DNA of 64,000 bases, from NCBI GenBank assembly GCA_023429995.1, contig JAEZCE010000046.1, positions 62,001 through 126,000 on the forward strand, in the 5' to 3' direction. A program made the position numbers and the translations under genes. The DNA is from Bacillota bacterium. GTDB lineage: Bacteria; Bacillota; UBA4882; UBA8346. Shown in pieces: positions 34,004-43,455 of the stretch; the stretch's first letter is position 1, and each line of letters opens with the position of its first letter. The notes under the pieces are model-generated. The model ran no database searches and was not told the origin of the DNA. It worked only from the letters and a program-made list of their open reading frames with translations.

Positions 34004-36468
34004 TTCTTCCTCCTTAGTATGGCCAACTTTTGGCGTAATTGTTGTTCAACTTTATCCGGTAATCTGACCAAAGGCGGATAGGGTACGTTTTCCTGAGACG
34101 CGCCTGGATTGGCGCCGGTTTGAACTGCGGGAATTGTAACCGGCGCCGGTATATACGGAGCGATTTCCAATAAATCGTGAAGAATAACCAATGCCGCTTC
34201 TTTATCGGGTATCCTGCCCTTCGGAGTGGTGTCCGGATCCAGCTGTGGATTGGGCGGCAGCGGTGAACCCACGCAAGAGGGGCAACCTGCTTCACAACTG
34301 CAAGCGGATATTAACTCCAAGGCAGCCTGGAAAATCTGCTCGGCCTTATCGAACGAACGCTGGGCAAAGCCGATGCCGCCCGGATATTTATCGTAAATGA
34401 ATAAGGACGGAGCGCCATTATTCATCAAATCAACCATCGACCCAATATCCCCGCTGTCACACATCACCAAAAAAGGCAAAACTTCCGAAATCACATTGGC
34501 AATACCCAGCAGTCCCTCCACCGGCTCCCGCCCGAAGTCTTTCACTAAATGCAAAGTACTGGCCGGCGGGATGACCCAAAAAGCCTTCGTCTGCATGAGG
34601 GACGGCTCAAGACTGATCTTGCCGAAACCGATGCTATCCCGGGAACCGAACTTAATTTTCCGGAACAAATACGGTTTGATCATGACCTCAACATCCCCGA
34701 AACCAGTGACCGACTTACGCCAATTGCTCTCAATCTCTTTTTCGGTGGTCGTGATCTGGACTTCGGTAATAGACTGGGTATAATAATCCACTTCGATTTT
34801 TTGAACGTAAGAGACTTTTTGGGGCACATTCATTTCTTTCACAAAATAAGTCTCCCCGTCATGGATATAAATGGCTTCAGTGTAAATCTGCTGATAGGCG
34901 CTGGCCTCGTCTAAAGTACCGATAACTTTTTGGGGTTCCGTGGTGATGTCCACAATGCTGAAAGTATTATCGGACATGTTTCTAAGGGCCACTTCGGCGG
35001 ATGGAAATCCGGCGCTCCGCCAATACCACTTACCGTTGATTTGTTTGAGTTCTCCGGCTTCAGCCAGCAATTCCAGGATAGCCGGGGAATATGAACCGAA
35101 TTGATAGCAATCCCCGGCCCCAAGAGGGGCCTCAAAGGCGGCGCTGCGTAAATGGCCCATTAACAAATGGGGATTGTCCGGATCGACGACGGCTGATTCC
35201 GGACTCTGTTCAAAAAAATAATTCGGGTGTTTCACCAGGTACTGATCAATTGGATTTTGGTGCGGGATATAGATCACCAACGACTCTTCCTTTGATCGCC
35301 CTGCGCGGCCGGCTTGCTGCCAGGTTGAAGCGATGGTTCCGGGGTACCCCACCAGCAGACAGGCTTCCAACTGCCCAATATCAATGCCGAGTTCCAAGGC
35401 ATTGGTGCTGGTGACGCCCAATAGTTCCCCGCTAAACAATTGGCGTTCAATCTCCCGCCGCTCTTCCGGAAGGTATCCCCCGCGGTAGGCCCGGATTTTT
35501 TTGGCCAGAGACGGACTATGTTTCTGAAGCTGGTCCTGAACATACCGGTACATCAATTCCGTAACCACCCTGGTTTTAGTAAAAGCGATGGTGGGAATCC
35601 TTTCCCGGATCAACTCCGTCATTAAAGCCGCCGCCTCCGAATTTGCGCTTCTCCGTTCGGTTTTCGTTTGATCAAGATAGGGCGGGTTCCAAAAAACAAA
35701 ATATTTACTGCCCCTTGGCGCGCCATCATGGTCGATAATGCTCATGGGGACGCCTAAAAGGCTTTCGGCATGTTGCAACGGGTTATTGATGGTGGCCGAA
35801 GTACCGACAAAAATGGGATTACTGCCATAGTTGGCGCAAATGCGCCGCAGGCGGCGGATTACATTGGCCACGTTTGAACCAAACACTCCCCGGTAGGTGT
35901 GGATTTCATCAAACACCACCAACTCAAGATGGGTAAAAAAATTAGACCAGCCCGGATGTTTCGGTAGAATCCCTTGATGGAGCATGTCGGGATTGGTTAG
36001 GATGAAATTGCCCTGGTCCCGCAATTTTTTACGGACACTCACCGAGGTATCCCCGTCATACGTTCCCATCACCGGTTTTAGCCCGCTAAGGCCTTCGCTC
36101 AAACGGTTCAAGGCTTTAAGTTGGTCCTGAGCAAGCGCTTTGGTGGGATAGAGAAAAAGAGCCCTGCTCTGTCCGTCGCGGATATAATTTTCCAAAGCCG
36201 GAATCAGATAACAAAGGGATTTACCACTTGCCGTTCCGGTAACAATAACCGTATGGTGACCCTGCCGGACTTCGTTGATAGCTGACGCCTGGTGGGAATA
36301 TAATTCATTGATTCCGCGGGCCGCAAGTAATTGCCTCACTTCCGGCGATAACGGCGGGGATACCTCACCATATTCCGCCTCTTTACTGGGAATGTGGTGA
36401 ATAAAAGCAACCTGTTCTTGATAATAGTCGCTGGAAGTTAACTCTTTCAAAAAACGCTGTGCGTCCAT
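34000..36468 (-). CDS. MrfA-like DEAD/DEAH-box helicase with DUF1998
   Basis: 822 residues. Walker A is VTGTASGKSLCYLIPA (near 78), Walker B DEIH, motif III SATINNP, and motif VI QQAGRAGRSKEESLVIYI. The C-terminal DUF1998 region ends in a four-cysteine cluster, SACSCEAGCPSCVGSPLPP. This layout matches the MrfA/YprA family of 3'-5' DNA helicases; in Bacillus MrfA acts in mitomycin-type DNA repair together with MrfB. No MrfB-like exonuclease is next to it here. GAGGGAGA directly precedes the ATG. It overlaps mtnP by four bases and heads that operon. Confidence 0.9.
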   Translation of the reverse strand: MDAQRFLKELTSSDYYQEQVAFIHHIPSKEAEYGEVSPPLSPEVRQLLAARGINELYSHQASAINEVRQGHHTVIVTGTASGKSLCYLIPALENYIRDGQSRALFLYPTKALAQDQLKALNRLSEGLSGLKPVMGTYDGDTSVSVRKKLRDQGNFILTNPDMLHQGILPKHPGWSNFFTHLELVVFDEIHTYRGVFGSNVANVIRRLRRICANYGSNPIFVGTSATINNPLQHAESLLGVPMSIIDHDGAPRGSKYFVFWNPPYLDQTKTERRSANSEAAALMTELIRERIPTIAFTKTRVVTELMYRYVQDQLQKHSPSLAKKIRAYRGGYLPEERREIERQLFSGELLGVTSTNALELGIDIGQLEACLLVGYPGTIASTWQQAGRAGRSKEESLVIYIPHQNPIDQYLVKHPNYFFEQSPESAVVDPDNPHLLMGHLRSAAFEAPLGAGDCYQFGSYSPAILELLAEAGELKQINGKWYWRSAGFPSAEVALRNMSDNTFSIVDITTEPQKVIGTLDEASAYQQIYTEAIYIHDGETYFVKEMNVPQKVSYVQKIEVDYYTQSITEVQITTTEKEIESNWRKSVTGFGDVEVMIKPYLFRKIKFGSRDSIGFGKISLEPSLMQTKAFWVIPPASTLHLVKDFGREPVEGLLGIANVISEVLPFLVMCDSGDIGSMVDLMNNGAPSLFIYDKYPGGIGFAQRSFDKAEQIFQAALELISACSCEAGCPSCVGSPLPPNPQLDPDTTPKGRIPDKEAALVILHDLLEIAPYIPAPVTIPAVQTGANPGASQENVPYPPLVRLPDKVEQQLRQKLAILRRKK

Positions 36469-36903
36469 TTTCTCCCTCGTTCCAAGTGTGTATTAATCTT
36501 TCGACGGGCTGGCGGGAGTTCCTGCAAAAAATGGTTCTCGGTTTCAAAACTAAAAATTCAAAAAATGACCGATTGTTGGTCAAACCGGGAGCGATTTTTA
36601 TCAGTTGTTCAACAATCGTTAACTTTACTTTCGTTCTGAAAAAGTTTAAAGTTTATTATAAATATGGAACGGTTGTATAATCTTATTTTTCTTAATAATG
36701 GGTAAATAATATCAATAGGTAATCCGGCTGATTTCAACTAAAAACCAAGCGGCTCTAAATATCATTAAATATGGTAGAGACCATTTGAGTTCCCGGTCGG
36801 TGTTTATCCAATCGAAAATGAATAGATAGCGGTTTGGTATTTTGCTTTGATCCGCAAAAGGACTGAGACAGAATCAAGAATGGCGCTGTTCATATTTTTC
36901 ATG

Positions 36904-36937
36904 ATGCCTTCTTAACGATGTCGGGAAGGCATTTTTA
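36904..36937 (+). terminator. rho-independent terminator
   Basis: ATGCCTTC (36904-36911) pairs with GAAGGCAT (36925-36932) and runs into TTTTTAT on the plus strand. It lies 37 bases ahead of the kinase start, so it could be an attenuator or end an upstream transcript. The remaining divergent interval 36469-36903 is AT-rich, has TATAAT-like boxes near 36676, and shows no gene. Confidence 0.55.
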
Positions 36938-36973
36938 TGTTTGGAAACCAAACGGATGAAAAAGGATTATCTT

Positions 36974-37471
36974 ATGGACAATCGGATATTAATGCTTTTC
37001 GGAAAAACCGGAGCCGGAAAGAATTATCTGGCCCGGTTTTTTGAAAAAGAATTCGGCTATTATTGGTATGACGCGGATATTGATCTGACTCCGGAGATGG
37101 TTCAAGCCGTCAAAAGTAAACGAGCGTTCACAACGGAAATGCGGGCCCGCTATTTCGACATCGTGAAGTTAAAAATAAAAGCGCTGCTCCCTACTGAAAA
37201 AAAGATTGTAATTACCCAGGGACTATTTAAAAACATCAACCGCCACGATTTGAGAAAAGAAGTTCCGATGATGCGCTGGGTTTGGGTGGATGCTGAACCA
37301 AGGGTTATCGAAAAAAGAATTCTAAAACGAAACAATATGGTAACGCCGGAATATGCCCGCAAGATCAATGCCGATTTCGAAGAACCGGACTTTCAATGCG
37401 ATAAAATCTTCAATAACCAGGGGGAAACCGAAACCCTCACCCAAGTCCGGCGGATTGAAAAAAATTTCTAA
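36974..37471 (+). CDS. P-loop nucleotide kinase-like protein
   Basis: 165 residues of the gluconate/shikimate-kinase-like P-loop class. The Walker A loop reads LFGKTGAGKNYLARFF, with asparagine where Ser or Thr normally binds magnesium. YYWYDADIDLTPEM gives the acidic motif after strand 2, and VWVDAEPRVIEKRILKRN resembles the LID arginines. AAGGA seven bases before ATG 36974 sets the start; an in-frame TTG at 36941 is rejected. It is 69 bases ahead of an aminotransferase on the same strand. Substrate unknown. Confidence 0.75.
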   Translation: MDNRILMLFGKTGAGKNYLARFFEKEFGYYWYDADIDLTPEMVQAVKSKRAFTTEMRARYFDIVKLKIKALLPTEKKIVITQGLFKNINRHDLRKEVPMMRWVWVDAEPRVIEKRILKRNNMVTPEYARKINADFEEPDFQCDKIFNNQGETETLTQVRRIEKNF

Positions 37472-37540
37472 TTGGTTGCAAACGAAGTTCCGATAACCTA
37501 AAATAAGATAAAACAGGAAACGGGAAAAGGTTGTGATACG

Positions 37541-38689
37541 GTGCAATTCAATGATTTCAAACTGGAACGTTATTTTGCCAAATATGAATTTAATGTGGAG
37601 TATCTGTTAAGCCCTTCGGATTGTGAGAGTTTAACGATTCCGGAATTACTGGAATTTGCCGATGATGGCGGGAAGAAAATGTGGTCCGGTCTAAAGCTGG
37701 GGTACACGGAATCCAAAGGGCATCCGGAGCTTCGAGAGACCATTGCCGGGCTATACCAAAAGATTTCCGCGGAGGATCTCTTGGTGATCACCCCCGAGGA
37801 GGGCATCTTGATTGCTTTGAACGCCATCTTGCAACCGGGTGATGGCGTGATTTCCATTTGCCCGGCCTATCAATCGCTGCTGGAGATACCGCGCGCTTTG
37901 GGCTGTAAAGTTACACCCTGGCCACTGGAAGCTAAGAACGATGGCAATTGGGCCTTGGATTTGAATAAGCTGGAAAATGGCATGGACCACCGGACAAAAT
38001 TATTAATTGTAAACTTTCCCCATAATCCCAGTGGTTTCTTGCCCTCACGGGAACTTTTCGCAGAAATGGTTGACCTGGCAAGGCGAAATAATCTCTATAT
38101 ATTATCCGATGAAATGTACTGGTTATCGGAACACCATCCGGCCGACCGTTTGCCGGCGGTGGCCGATGTTTATGAAAAAGGCGTCTCGCTATTCGGCCTT
38201 TCCAAAACTTTCGGCCTCCCGGGCCTGCGTATCGGTTGGCTGGCTACCGGAGACGGGGCCCTAATGGCTCGCTTCGCCAGCTTAAAGGATTATACCACCA
38301 TTTGCGGCAGCGCTCCCAGTGAAGTTCTGGCCCTCATCGCTCTGAAGGCTAAAGAACAGTTAATCGCCAGAAGTTTCAAAATTATTCAAAAGAACCTGGC
38401 CCTTGCCGAAGAGTTCTTCGGAAAGCGCCCGGAAACCTTCCGCTGGCTTGCTCCCAAAGCCGGTTCGACCGCCTTTCCGGCTTTGATTACCGGAAGCCCG
38501 GTAGAAACCTTTTGCGAAGATGTGGTCATCAAAAAGAACTTAATGATCCTCCCGGGTAGCGTATTTGAATACGGACAGGATCTCGGCCTAAACACGGAAA
38601 CTTCTCCGCGAAACCATTTCCGGGTCGGGCTGGGGCGAAGTAATTTCCCCGCAGCCCTGGAAAAGCTCGGTGAATATTTGGCGCTTTGA
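37541..38689 (+). CDS. PLP-dependent aminotransferase, class I/II
   Basis: 382 residues of fold type I. Substrate and PLP elements include NFPHNPSGFLPSR, ILSDEMYWL (Asp contacting the PLP nitrogen) and the Schiff-base lysine in SLFGLSKTFGLPGLRIGWL (near 227), with FRVGLGRSNF carrying the carboxylate-binding arginine. The start is a GTG with AAAAGG ten bases upstream. It lies between the P-loop kinase and the P1 peptidase genes, whose frame opens across its stop codon. The amino-acid substrate cannot be told. Confidence 0.88.
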   Translation: MQFNDFKLERYFAKYEFNVEYLLSPSDCESLTIPELLEFADDGGKKMWSGLKLGYTESKGHPELRETIAGLYQKISAEDLLVITPEEGILIALNAILQPGDGVISICPAYQSLLEIPRALGCKVTPWPLEAKNDGNWALDLNKLENGMDHRTKLLIVNFPHNPSGFLPSRELFAEMVDLARRNNLYILSDEMYWLSEHHPADRLPAVADVYEKGVSLFGLSKTFGLPGLRIGWLATGDGALMARFASLKDYTTICGSAPSEVLALIALKAKEQLIARSFKIIQKNLALAEEFFGKRPETFRWLAPKAGSTAFPALITGSPVETFCEDVVIKKNLMILPGSVFEYGQDLGLNTETSPRNHFRVGLGRSNFPAALEKLGEYLAL

Positions 38690-38712
38690 GGGTTGCCAAT
38701 CGATTCGTTAAC

Positions 38713-39687
38713 ATGAAGGGGTTTGCCCTATTGACTCACAAAGACAATGAATTGCTCCGTAGAGTCGGAGTAAAAGTCGGACACTATACAAACCCAAAAG
38801 AATTAACCGGGGTTACCGCTTTTATCGCCGAAGACGGCGCCGAAATCGGCATTGATATCAGAGGATCAGGCACCGGCACCCTCAATACCCCCGCTTATGA
38901 TCCCAAATCAGCCGGTAAACTGGTACACGCCGTGGTATTAACCGGAGGAAGCATTTATGGCCTGGAATCAGCCTTCGGAGTATTGGAATACTTGGAAAGT
39001 CAGGGCATAGGCAACCGCCGCAGCGGCCAACTGGTCCCTGGAATAACCGGCGCGGTAATTAATGATTTAAGGGAAAGCCGCAATACCCGGCCAACGAAAG
39101 AAAATGGTTTCCAGGCCGCGGCCAATTGCTCTTACCAGAATGAAATCCAAGGAAATATCGGCGTCGGTAACGGAGCGACCACCGGTAAATGGTTGAAGGG
39201 GAAAAAAAGCAAGGGCGGTTTCGGCATAGCCTTTCAAATATTGGCCAAAGATATTGTTGTGGCGGCTTTTGTCGTGACCAATGCAGTCGGCGATGTAATC
39301 AGTCCGGATACTGTCGATAACCGGCAGGAACTATACGATATCCACAATATAAATGAATTGAAAGCCTTATCGGGATTAATGAATTTTTCACCCCAAAACA
39401 CCACCCTGGGGGTGATTGCGACCAACGTAAAACTGAATAAAACCCAATTGATGAAAGTTGCGGAGCTTGCCCATGACGGCATGGCCCGGGCGATTTACCC
39501 CGTACACACCAGTCTGGACGGTGACATTGTTTTCGCCCTCTCCTCCCTCTCGGGAGAAAGAATCGAACCGCCTATTCCAGTGACTACACTGGTGGATTTG
39601 ATGGGTATGGCCGCCGCCGATGTTTTGGAAAAAGCCATTCACAATAGCGTACTTCAACCAGCGCCCCTAAAGACAAGCAGGAGTTGA
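38713..39687 (+). CDS. P1-family (DmpA-like) N-terminal nucleophile peptidase
   Basis: About 324 residues. The start is uncertain: ATG 38713 has no clear ribosome-binding site, an in-frame TTG exists at 38686, and AAGGGG precedes another TTG at 38731. The family is recognised from GVKVGHYTN, LTGGSIYGLESAFGVLEYL, GNIGVGNGATTGKWLKG and NTTLGVIATNVKLNK, where the threonine pair marks the self-cleavage and nucleophile site. In DmpA the nucleophile is serine; threonine is seen in part of the family. These enzymes act as aminopeptidases, amidases or endopeptidases after autoproteolysis. Confidence 0.85.
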   Translation: MKGFALLTHKDNELLRRVGVKVGHYTNPKELTGVTAFIAEDGAEIGIDIRGSGTGTLNTPAYDPKSAGKLVHAVVLTGGSIYGLESAFGVLEYLESQGIGNRRSGQLVPGITGAVINDLRESRNTRPTKENGFQAAANCSYQNEIQGNIGVGNGATTGKWLKGKKSKGGFGIAFQILAKDIVVAAFVVTNAVGDVISPDTVDNRQELYDIHNINELKALSGLMNFSPQNTTLGVIATNVKLNKTQLMKVAELAHDGMARAIYPVHTSLDGDIVFALSSLSGERIEPPIPVTTLVDLMGMAAADVLEKAIHNSVLQPAPLKTSRS

Positions 39688-39748
39688 ACCGCCATGGGTG
39701 AAGGCGACGATACCTTATCAAAACTGTTGACAGAAAGAACGTGATCCG

Positions 39749-40954
39749 ATGTTGCAAAATAAAAACATCGTCCTTGGAATTAGCGGCGGCATTGCCGCCT
39801 ATAAAGCCTGTGACATTGTGAGCAATCTCGTAAAAAAAGGGGCCCATGTCGATTGCATCATGACCCGAAACGCCGTTGAGTTTATCACTCCCCTGAGCCT
39901 TCAAAGCATCAGCCAGAATAAAGTGATCATGGATATGTTTGAAAAGACCGCCAACTGGGAAATCGAACATATTTCCCTGGCCAAAAAGGCCGATCTTTTG
40001 GTTATCGCGCCTGCAACCGCCAATATTATCGGAAAACTGGCCGCCGGAATCGCCGACGACATGCTTTCCACCACGGTCATGGCAACCAAAGCCCCGGTTT
40101 TAATAGCACCCGCCATGAATACCAATATGTATAACCATCCAATCGTCCAAGCCAATATAAACCGTTTGAAAAGCCTGGGATTCCGATTTATCCCCCCGGC
40201 ATCCGGAAGACTCGCCTGTGGGGATGTTGGCGAGGGGAAATTAGCCCCTGTGGAAACCATCGTGGCGGAGATCGAAAAATTGCTTACAAAACCTCAGGAT
40301 TTTTCGGGGAAGAAAATCTTAGTCACAGCGGGTCCCACCCGGGAAGCCATTGATCCGGTCCGTTTCATATCCAATCATTCTTCCGGCAAAATGGGATACG
40401 CCCTTGCGGAAGCGGCGGTATTCCGGGGAGCGGATGTGACTTTAATATCCGGTCCGGTTGCGCTCCCCAAACCCTTTGGACTCGATTCCTTTATCGCCGT
40501 GGAATCCGCCGCCGAAATGCACCGGGCCGTCATGGAAAATTACCCGAAAACGGATATTATCATTATGGCCGCCGCAGTGGGTGACTTCACCCCGAAACAA
40601 AAATCCTCCCAAAAAATCAAAAAAGGGGATGGATTGCTTACGTTGGAGCTGGAAAAGGCCACCGATATTCTGGCGGAACTCGGAAAAGTGAAAGGGACCC
40701 GTTTTCTGGTAGGCTTTGCGGCTGAAACCCAAAAGGTTCAGGAATATGCCGGGGCAAAGCTAATCCAAAAAAACCTGGATTTCATCGTGGCCAACGATTT
40801 GACCCAGGAAGGCGCGGGGTTCGGCGCCGAAACCAATATTGTCAAAATCCTTGATGCTTCCGGAAAAGTCGAGGAATTTCCGTTAATGAGCAAACTGGAA
40901 CTGAGCCATATCATTCTGGACCGGATTCAAACAAAATCGAAAGGGGCGATTTGA
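39749..40954 (+). CDS. coaBC: bifunctional phosphopantothenoylcysteine decarboxylase / phosphopantothenate-cysteine ligase
   Basis: 401 residues. The N-terminal flavoprotein (CoaC, 1-185) has GISGGIAAYKACDIVSNL, the active-site His in EHISLAKKADLLVIAPATA, the PAMNTNMY substrate clamp and RLACGDVGEGKLAP with the catalytic Cys. The C-terminal CoaB part (190-401) has KILVTAGPTREAIDPVRFIS and SSGKMGYALAEAA for CTP binding, and KIKKGDGLLTLEL near the dimer/ligase site. It makes phosphopantetheine, the CoA precursor and indirectly the arm of the carrier proteins nearby. Its stop abuts the next gene's GTG. Confidence 0.95.
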   Translation: MLQNKNIVLGISGGIAAYKACDIVSNLVKKGAHVDCIMTRNAVEFITPLSLQSISQNKVIMDMFEKTANWEIEHISLAKKADLLVIAPATANIIGKLAAGIADDMLSTTVMATKAPVLIAPAMNTNMYNHPIVQANINRLKSLGFRFIPPASGRLACGDVGEGKLAPVETIVAEIEKLLTKPQDFSGKKILVTAGPTREAIDPVRFISNHSSGKMGYALAEAAVFRGADVTLISGPVALPKPFGLDSFIAVESAAEMHRAVMENYPKTDIIIMAAAVGDFTPKQKSSQKIKKGDGLLTLELEKATDILAELGKVKGTRFLVGFAAETQKVQEYAGAKLIQKNLDFIVANDLTQEGAGFGAETNIVKILDASGKVEEFPLMSKLELSHIILDRIQTKSKGAI

Positions 40955-41503
40955 GTGTTCAACGATGACCGCAGCAGAAAATTAGTGATTACCTCCCATT
41001 GTCTGTTAAATCAAAACTCCATTTCCGACGGAACCGCCGACCTGCCAAGCCAATTCAGCGGGATTATCCAATTGTTGATGAGCCAAAACATCGGCCTCAT
41101 TCAACTGCCCTGTCCCGAATTATTATGTCTGGGTTTGGACCGTCAGGATAAAGAAGGCGCCAACCGGGAATTGCTTCAGGAAAACAGCCGGATCAGAACT
41201 TTACTGCAGCAAGAAAAATACCGGAAGCTCCTGCAAACCAAAGCCGAGGAACTGGCCTATCAAATCGAGCAATACCTGCGTTATGACTTTGAAATATTCG
41301 GAATCATCGGAGTCAACCGCTCTCCCAGTTGCGGCATAGAGACCACTTCCATCGATGGCGCGGAACAGCCGGGCAAGGGAGTTTTTATGGAAATCATCGC
41401 CGGGGAATTACAGCAAAGGAACCTTTCCATCAAAATGCTGGGTACCAAAACCGGTGAAATCGAAGCATCGGTAAAGAGTGTCAGGGAATTCCTAAAAATA
41501 TAA
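40955..41503 (+). CDS. DUF523-like cysteine-motif protein (TudS-like)
   Basis: 182 residues. Three cysteine motifs stand out: TSHCLLNQNS (near 18), QLPCPELLCLGLDR (near 54) and GVNRSPSCGIETT (near 129). This set matches the DUF523 family, in which TudS uses three cysteines to hold an iron-sulfur cluster for desulfuration of thiouracil. By analogy an iron-sulfur enzyme is likely. The GTG start follows the coaBC stop without a gap, with AAAGGGG eight bases upstream, so the two are co-translated. The physiological substrate is not known. Confidence 0.65.
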   Translation: MFNDDRSRKLVITSHCLLNQNSISDGTADLPSQFSGIIQLLMSQNIGLIQLPCPELLCLGLDRQDKEGANRELLQENSRIRTLLQQEKYRKLLQTKAEELAYQIEQYLRYDFEIFGIIGVNRSPSCGIETTSIDGAEQPGKGVFMEIIAGELQQRNLSIKMLGTKTGEIEASVKSVREFLKI

Positions 41504-41508
41504 AAGTT

Positions 41509-41540
41509 GAGAGTATTGAACCTTTACGCTCAATACTCTC
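41509..41540. terminator. hairpin between convergent genes
   Basis: GAGAGTATTGA (41509-41519) pairs with TCAATACTCTC (41530-41540) over a ten-base loop, between the ends of two convergent genes. It lacks a T run but is well placed as a bidirectional terminator. Confidence 0.6.
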
Positions 41541-41568
41541 GCCTGCCAATTGATTCACGCCCGATTCA

Positions 41569-43146
41569 TCATTGAATCCAAATCGGCGAAGAAATCGCCT
41601 CGTCATTGATTCCATTCCCGTCATTATCATCGTTTTCTTGTATCACCACATAATAGTAAGCATTACTGGTGGCCGCGTAATCGCTAAAATTTACATTGAC
41701 GGAACTGCCGGAGAGGGGCTTGGTTTCAATCAAATCGCCATTTCGGTATAAACGCGCCTCGCCAAAGGTGTCTCCGCTTTTATCGGAAGCGGTCACGGTG
41801 AAATTGCGGTTCACTCCGCTGATTTGGGAGCCCATGGAATATCCGGAGCACCGGAAATCCAAATACAGGTCTTGATCCTCCGTCGCATAGAACCTTCGGG
41901 CCCGGTAAGCTCCAATAATTCCTTCCCTGGTCAATTCCTTGGCCAGGACCGCCGTACGGAACTGATTTTTAGTCCCCCAGCTTTTATCATGATTGTCCTG
42001 GCCGCCTAAAGCCCCCAGTTGCCAGCCGTTCTGATTTCCGGTATCGATATAACTGTAATCGCAGGAAGACCAGTTGTTCTTATAGTAATATTCTTTGAAG
42101 CTATTGGAACCATTCCAGGTTTCAATGCCCACCATTTGGGGAACCACTCCGCTATCGGTGGAGTCCAGGTGCCAGAATTCAATTCCCAAAGAGTCATAAT
42201 CCCCGGGATGATTGAAAATCCCGAAACCTTCGGGCCGGTCTTTTAACCAGCCGTATAAGCTGTCAAGGGTGATATTGGATAAGCAATTGGTATAACTACT
42301 GGTGTTGATGATGTTGCAATGCCCCAGAAGGGGATTGGTCCATTCAAAACCCCAAAGGGTGACAAAAGATCCGGGGACGTAATAATCATCGGCTGCCGAT
42401 TTTATTTTTCGCCATTTTTTATCCCAGGGCCAAAAAACAATCTTTTCACCATGGTCGGTCACGGCAAAAAAGTCCAGCTTGCCGCTATTGCGGGCGTATT
42501 GATAGGCTTCCGCCGGAGTGCCCTTGCCGTCGGAAAAACTGGTATGGGCATGCAGATATCCAAAATAGGTGTTGTAGGTATCATAAGGAATATCGGAAGA
42601 TAAAGCTGCATTGGCTGCTACAGTTGGGCTTGTACCGCCGCCCGTACTTCCAAGTTTTAAACTTGGGGATGAAGCTTTGGCTGGCCCTGATTTACTTCGA
42701 TAATCCCGGAGCATTTTATCCTGGGGAGTATTTTGTAACTCTTGAACGTCTTGATGAATCCCGCTGGTATTTCTTAAAAATTTGGCGGGTCCGGCTTGGA
42801 TAAATTTCCGGCATTGATCCCAGCTAATCTCATTGTCATCCCCGGCCATCAGTAAAGCCAGCAGATTACTTCGGGTCAGATGATTTTTGGAAACCAGTAA
42901 TTTGCAGTAATAAAATTCAAAGGCATCGGGTTTGCGATTTTTCACCAATTGATACGACCTGACAATAAACTCGCCGCTAGGTACGGAGCTGGTAAAAGCC
43001 GGGGAATCGACTTCCGCAAGGGTCTGAGTTATCTGGGTTTGCAATACGCTTTCTTCCGAAGTTTGGCCGCTTGCCGCATAGGTTGTTACAAAGGGGATCA
43101 GCAACAAGGCAACGAGGATTACCGGGATACTACGATCAAGTTTCAT
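41569..43146 (-). CDS. secreted PHP-domain metallohydrolase
   Basis: 525 residues. ATG 43146 has AGGAG eight bases upstream. A signal peptide (SIPVILVALLLIPFVTTYAA) ends near residue 25. A helical region of about 150 residues and a serine/glycine-rich linker follow, then a PHP domain with metal-site motifs GYLHAHTSFSDGKGTP, FFAVTDHGE, IFNHPGDY and GALGGQDNHD. The C-terminal 100 residues look like a beta-sandwich. It resembles CehA-like phosphoesterases exported to the cell surface. Gene is monocistronic; substrate unknown. Confidence 0.85.
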   Translation of the reverse strand: MKLDRSIPVILVALLLIPFVTTYAASGQTSEESVLQTQITQTLAEVDSPAFTSSVPSGEFIVRSYQLVKNRKPDAFEFYYCKLLVSKNHLTRSNLLALLMAGDDNEISWDQCRKFIQAGPAKFLRNTSGIHQDVQELQNTPQDKMLRDYRSKSGPAKASSPSLKLGSTGGGTSPTVAANAALSSDIPYDTYNTYFGYLHAHTSFSDGKGTPAEAYQYARNSGKLDFFAVTDHGEKIVFWPWDKKWRKIKSAADDYYVPGSFVTLWGFEWTNPLLGHCNIINTSSYTNCLSNITLDSLYGWLKDRPEGFGIFNHPGDYDSLGIEFWHLDSTDSGVVPQMVGIETWNGSNSFKEYYYKNNWSSCDYSYIDTGNQNGWQLGALGGQDNHDKSWGTKNQFRTAVLAKELTREGIIGAYRARRFYATEDQDLYLDFRCSGYSMGSQISGVNRNFTVTASDKSGDTFGEARLYRNGDLIETKPLSGSSVNVNFSDYAATSNAYYYVVIQENDDNDGNGINDEAISSPIWIQ

Positions 43147-43455
43147 GTTCACCACTCCTTTTTATTATTTTTTTGGAACTGTCCAAATTATCATACTTTT
43201 CCATTAAATTCCAATTAAAGAAGGGTGAAATTCATTTCCTGAATGGTTTAAATCTTAATGAATAAAATATCAATATGTTTTAGGAAAGCAATCTGCCGGG
43301 TTCAATGCCTCACTTCAGCTTCCGATTTTTTGACGGGTGCGGACTTGAGATCGAGGAGATATTGGAGGATTTGGAAACAGATCAAAGGGCTGGTGAGGGG
43401 GGGGCTTCGAGGTCGTAACGGTGGCGACGGGCGGATTAAGTGTAAATGTTGATGG

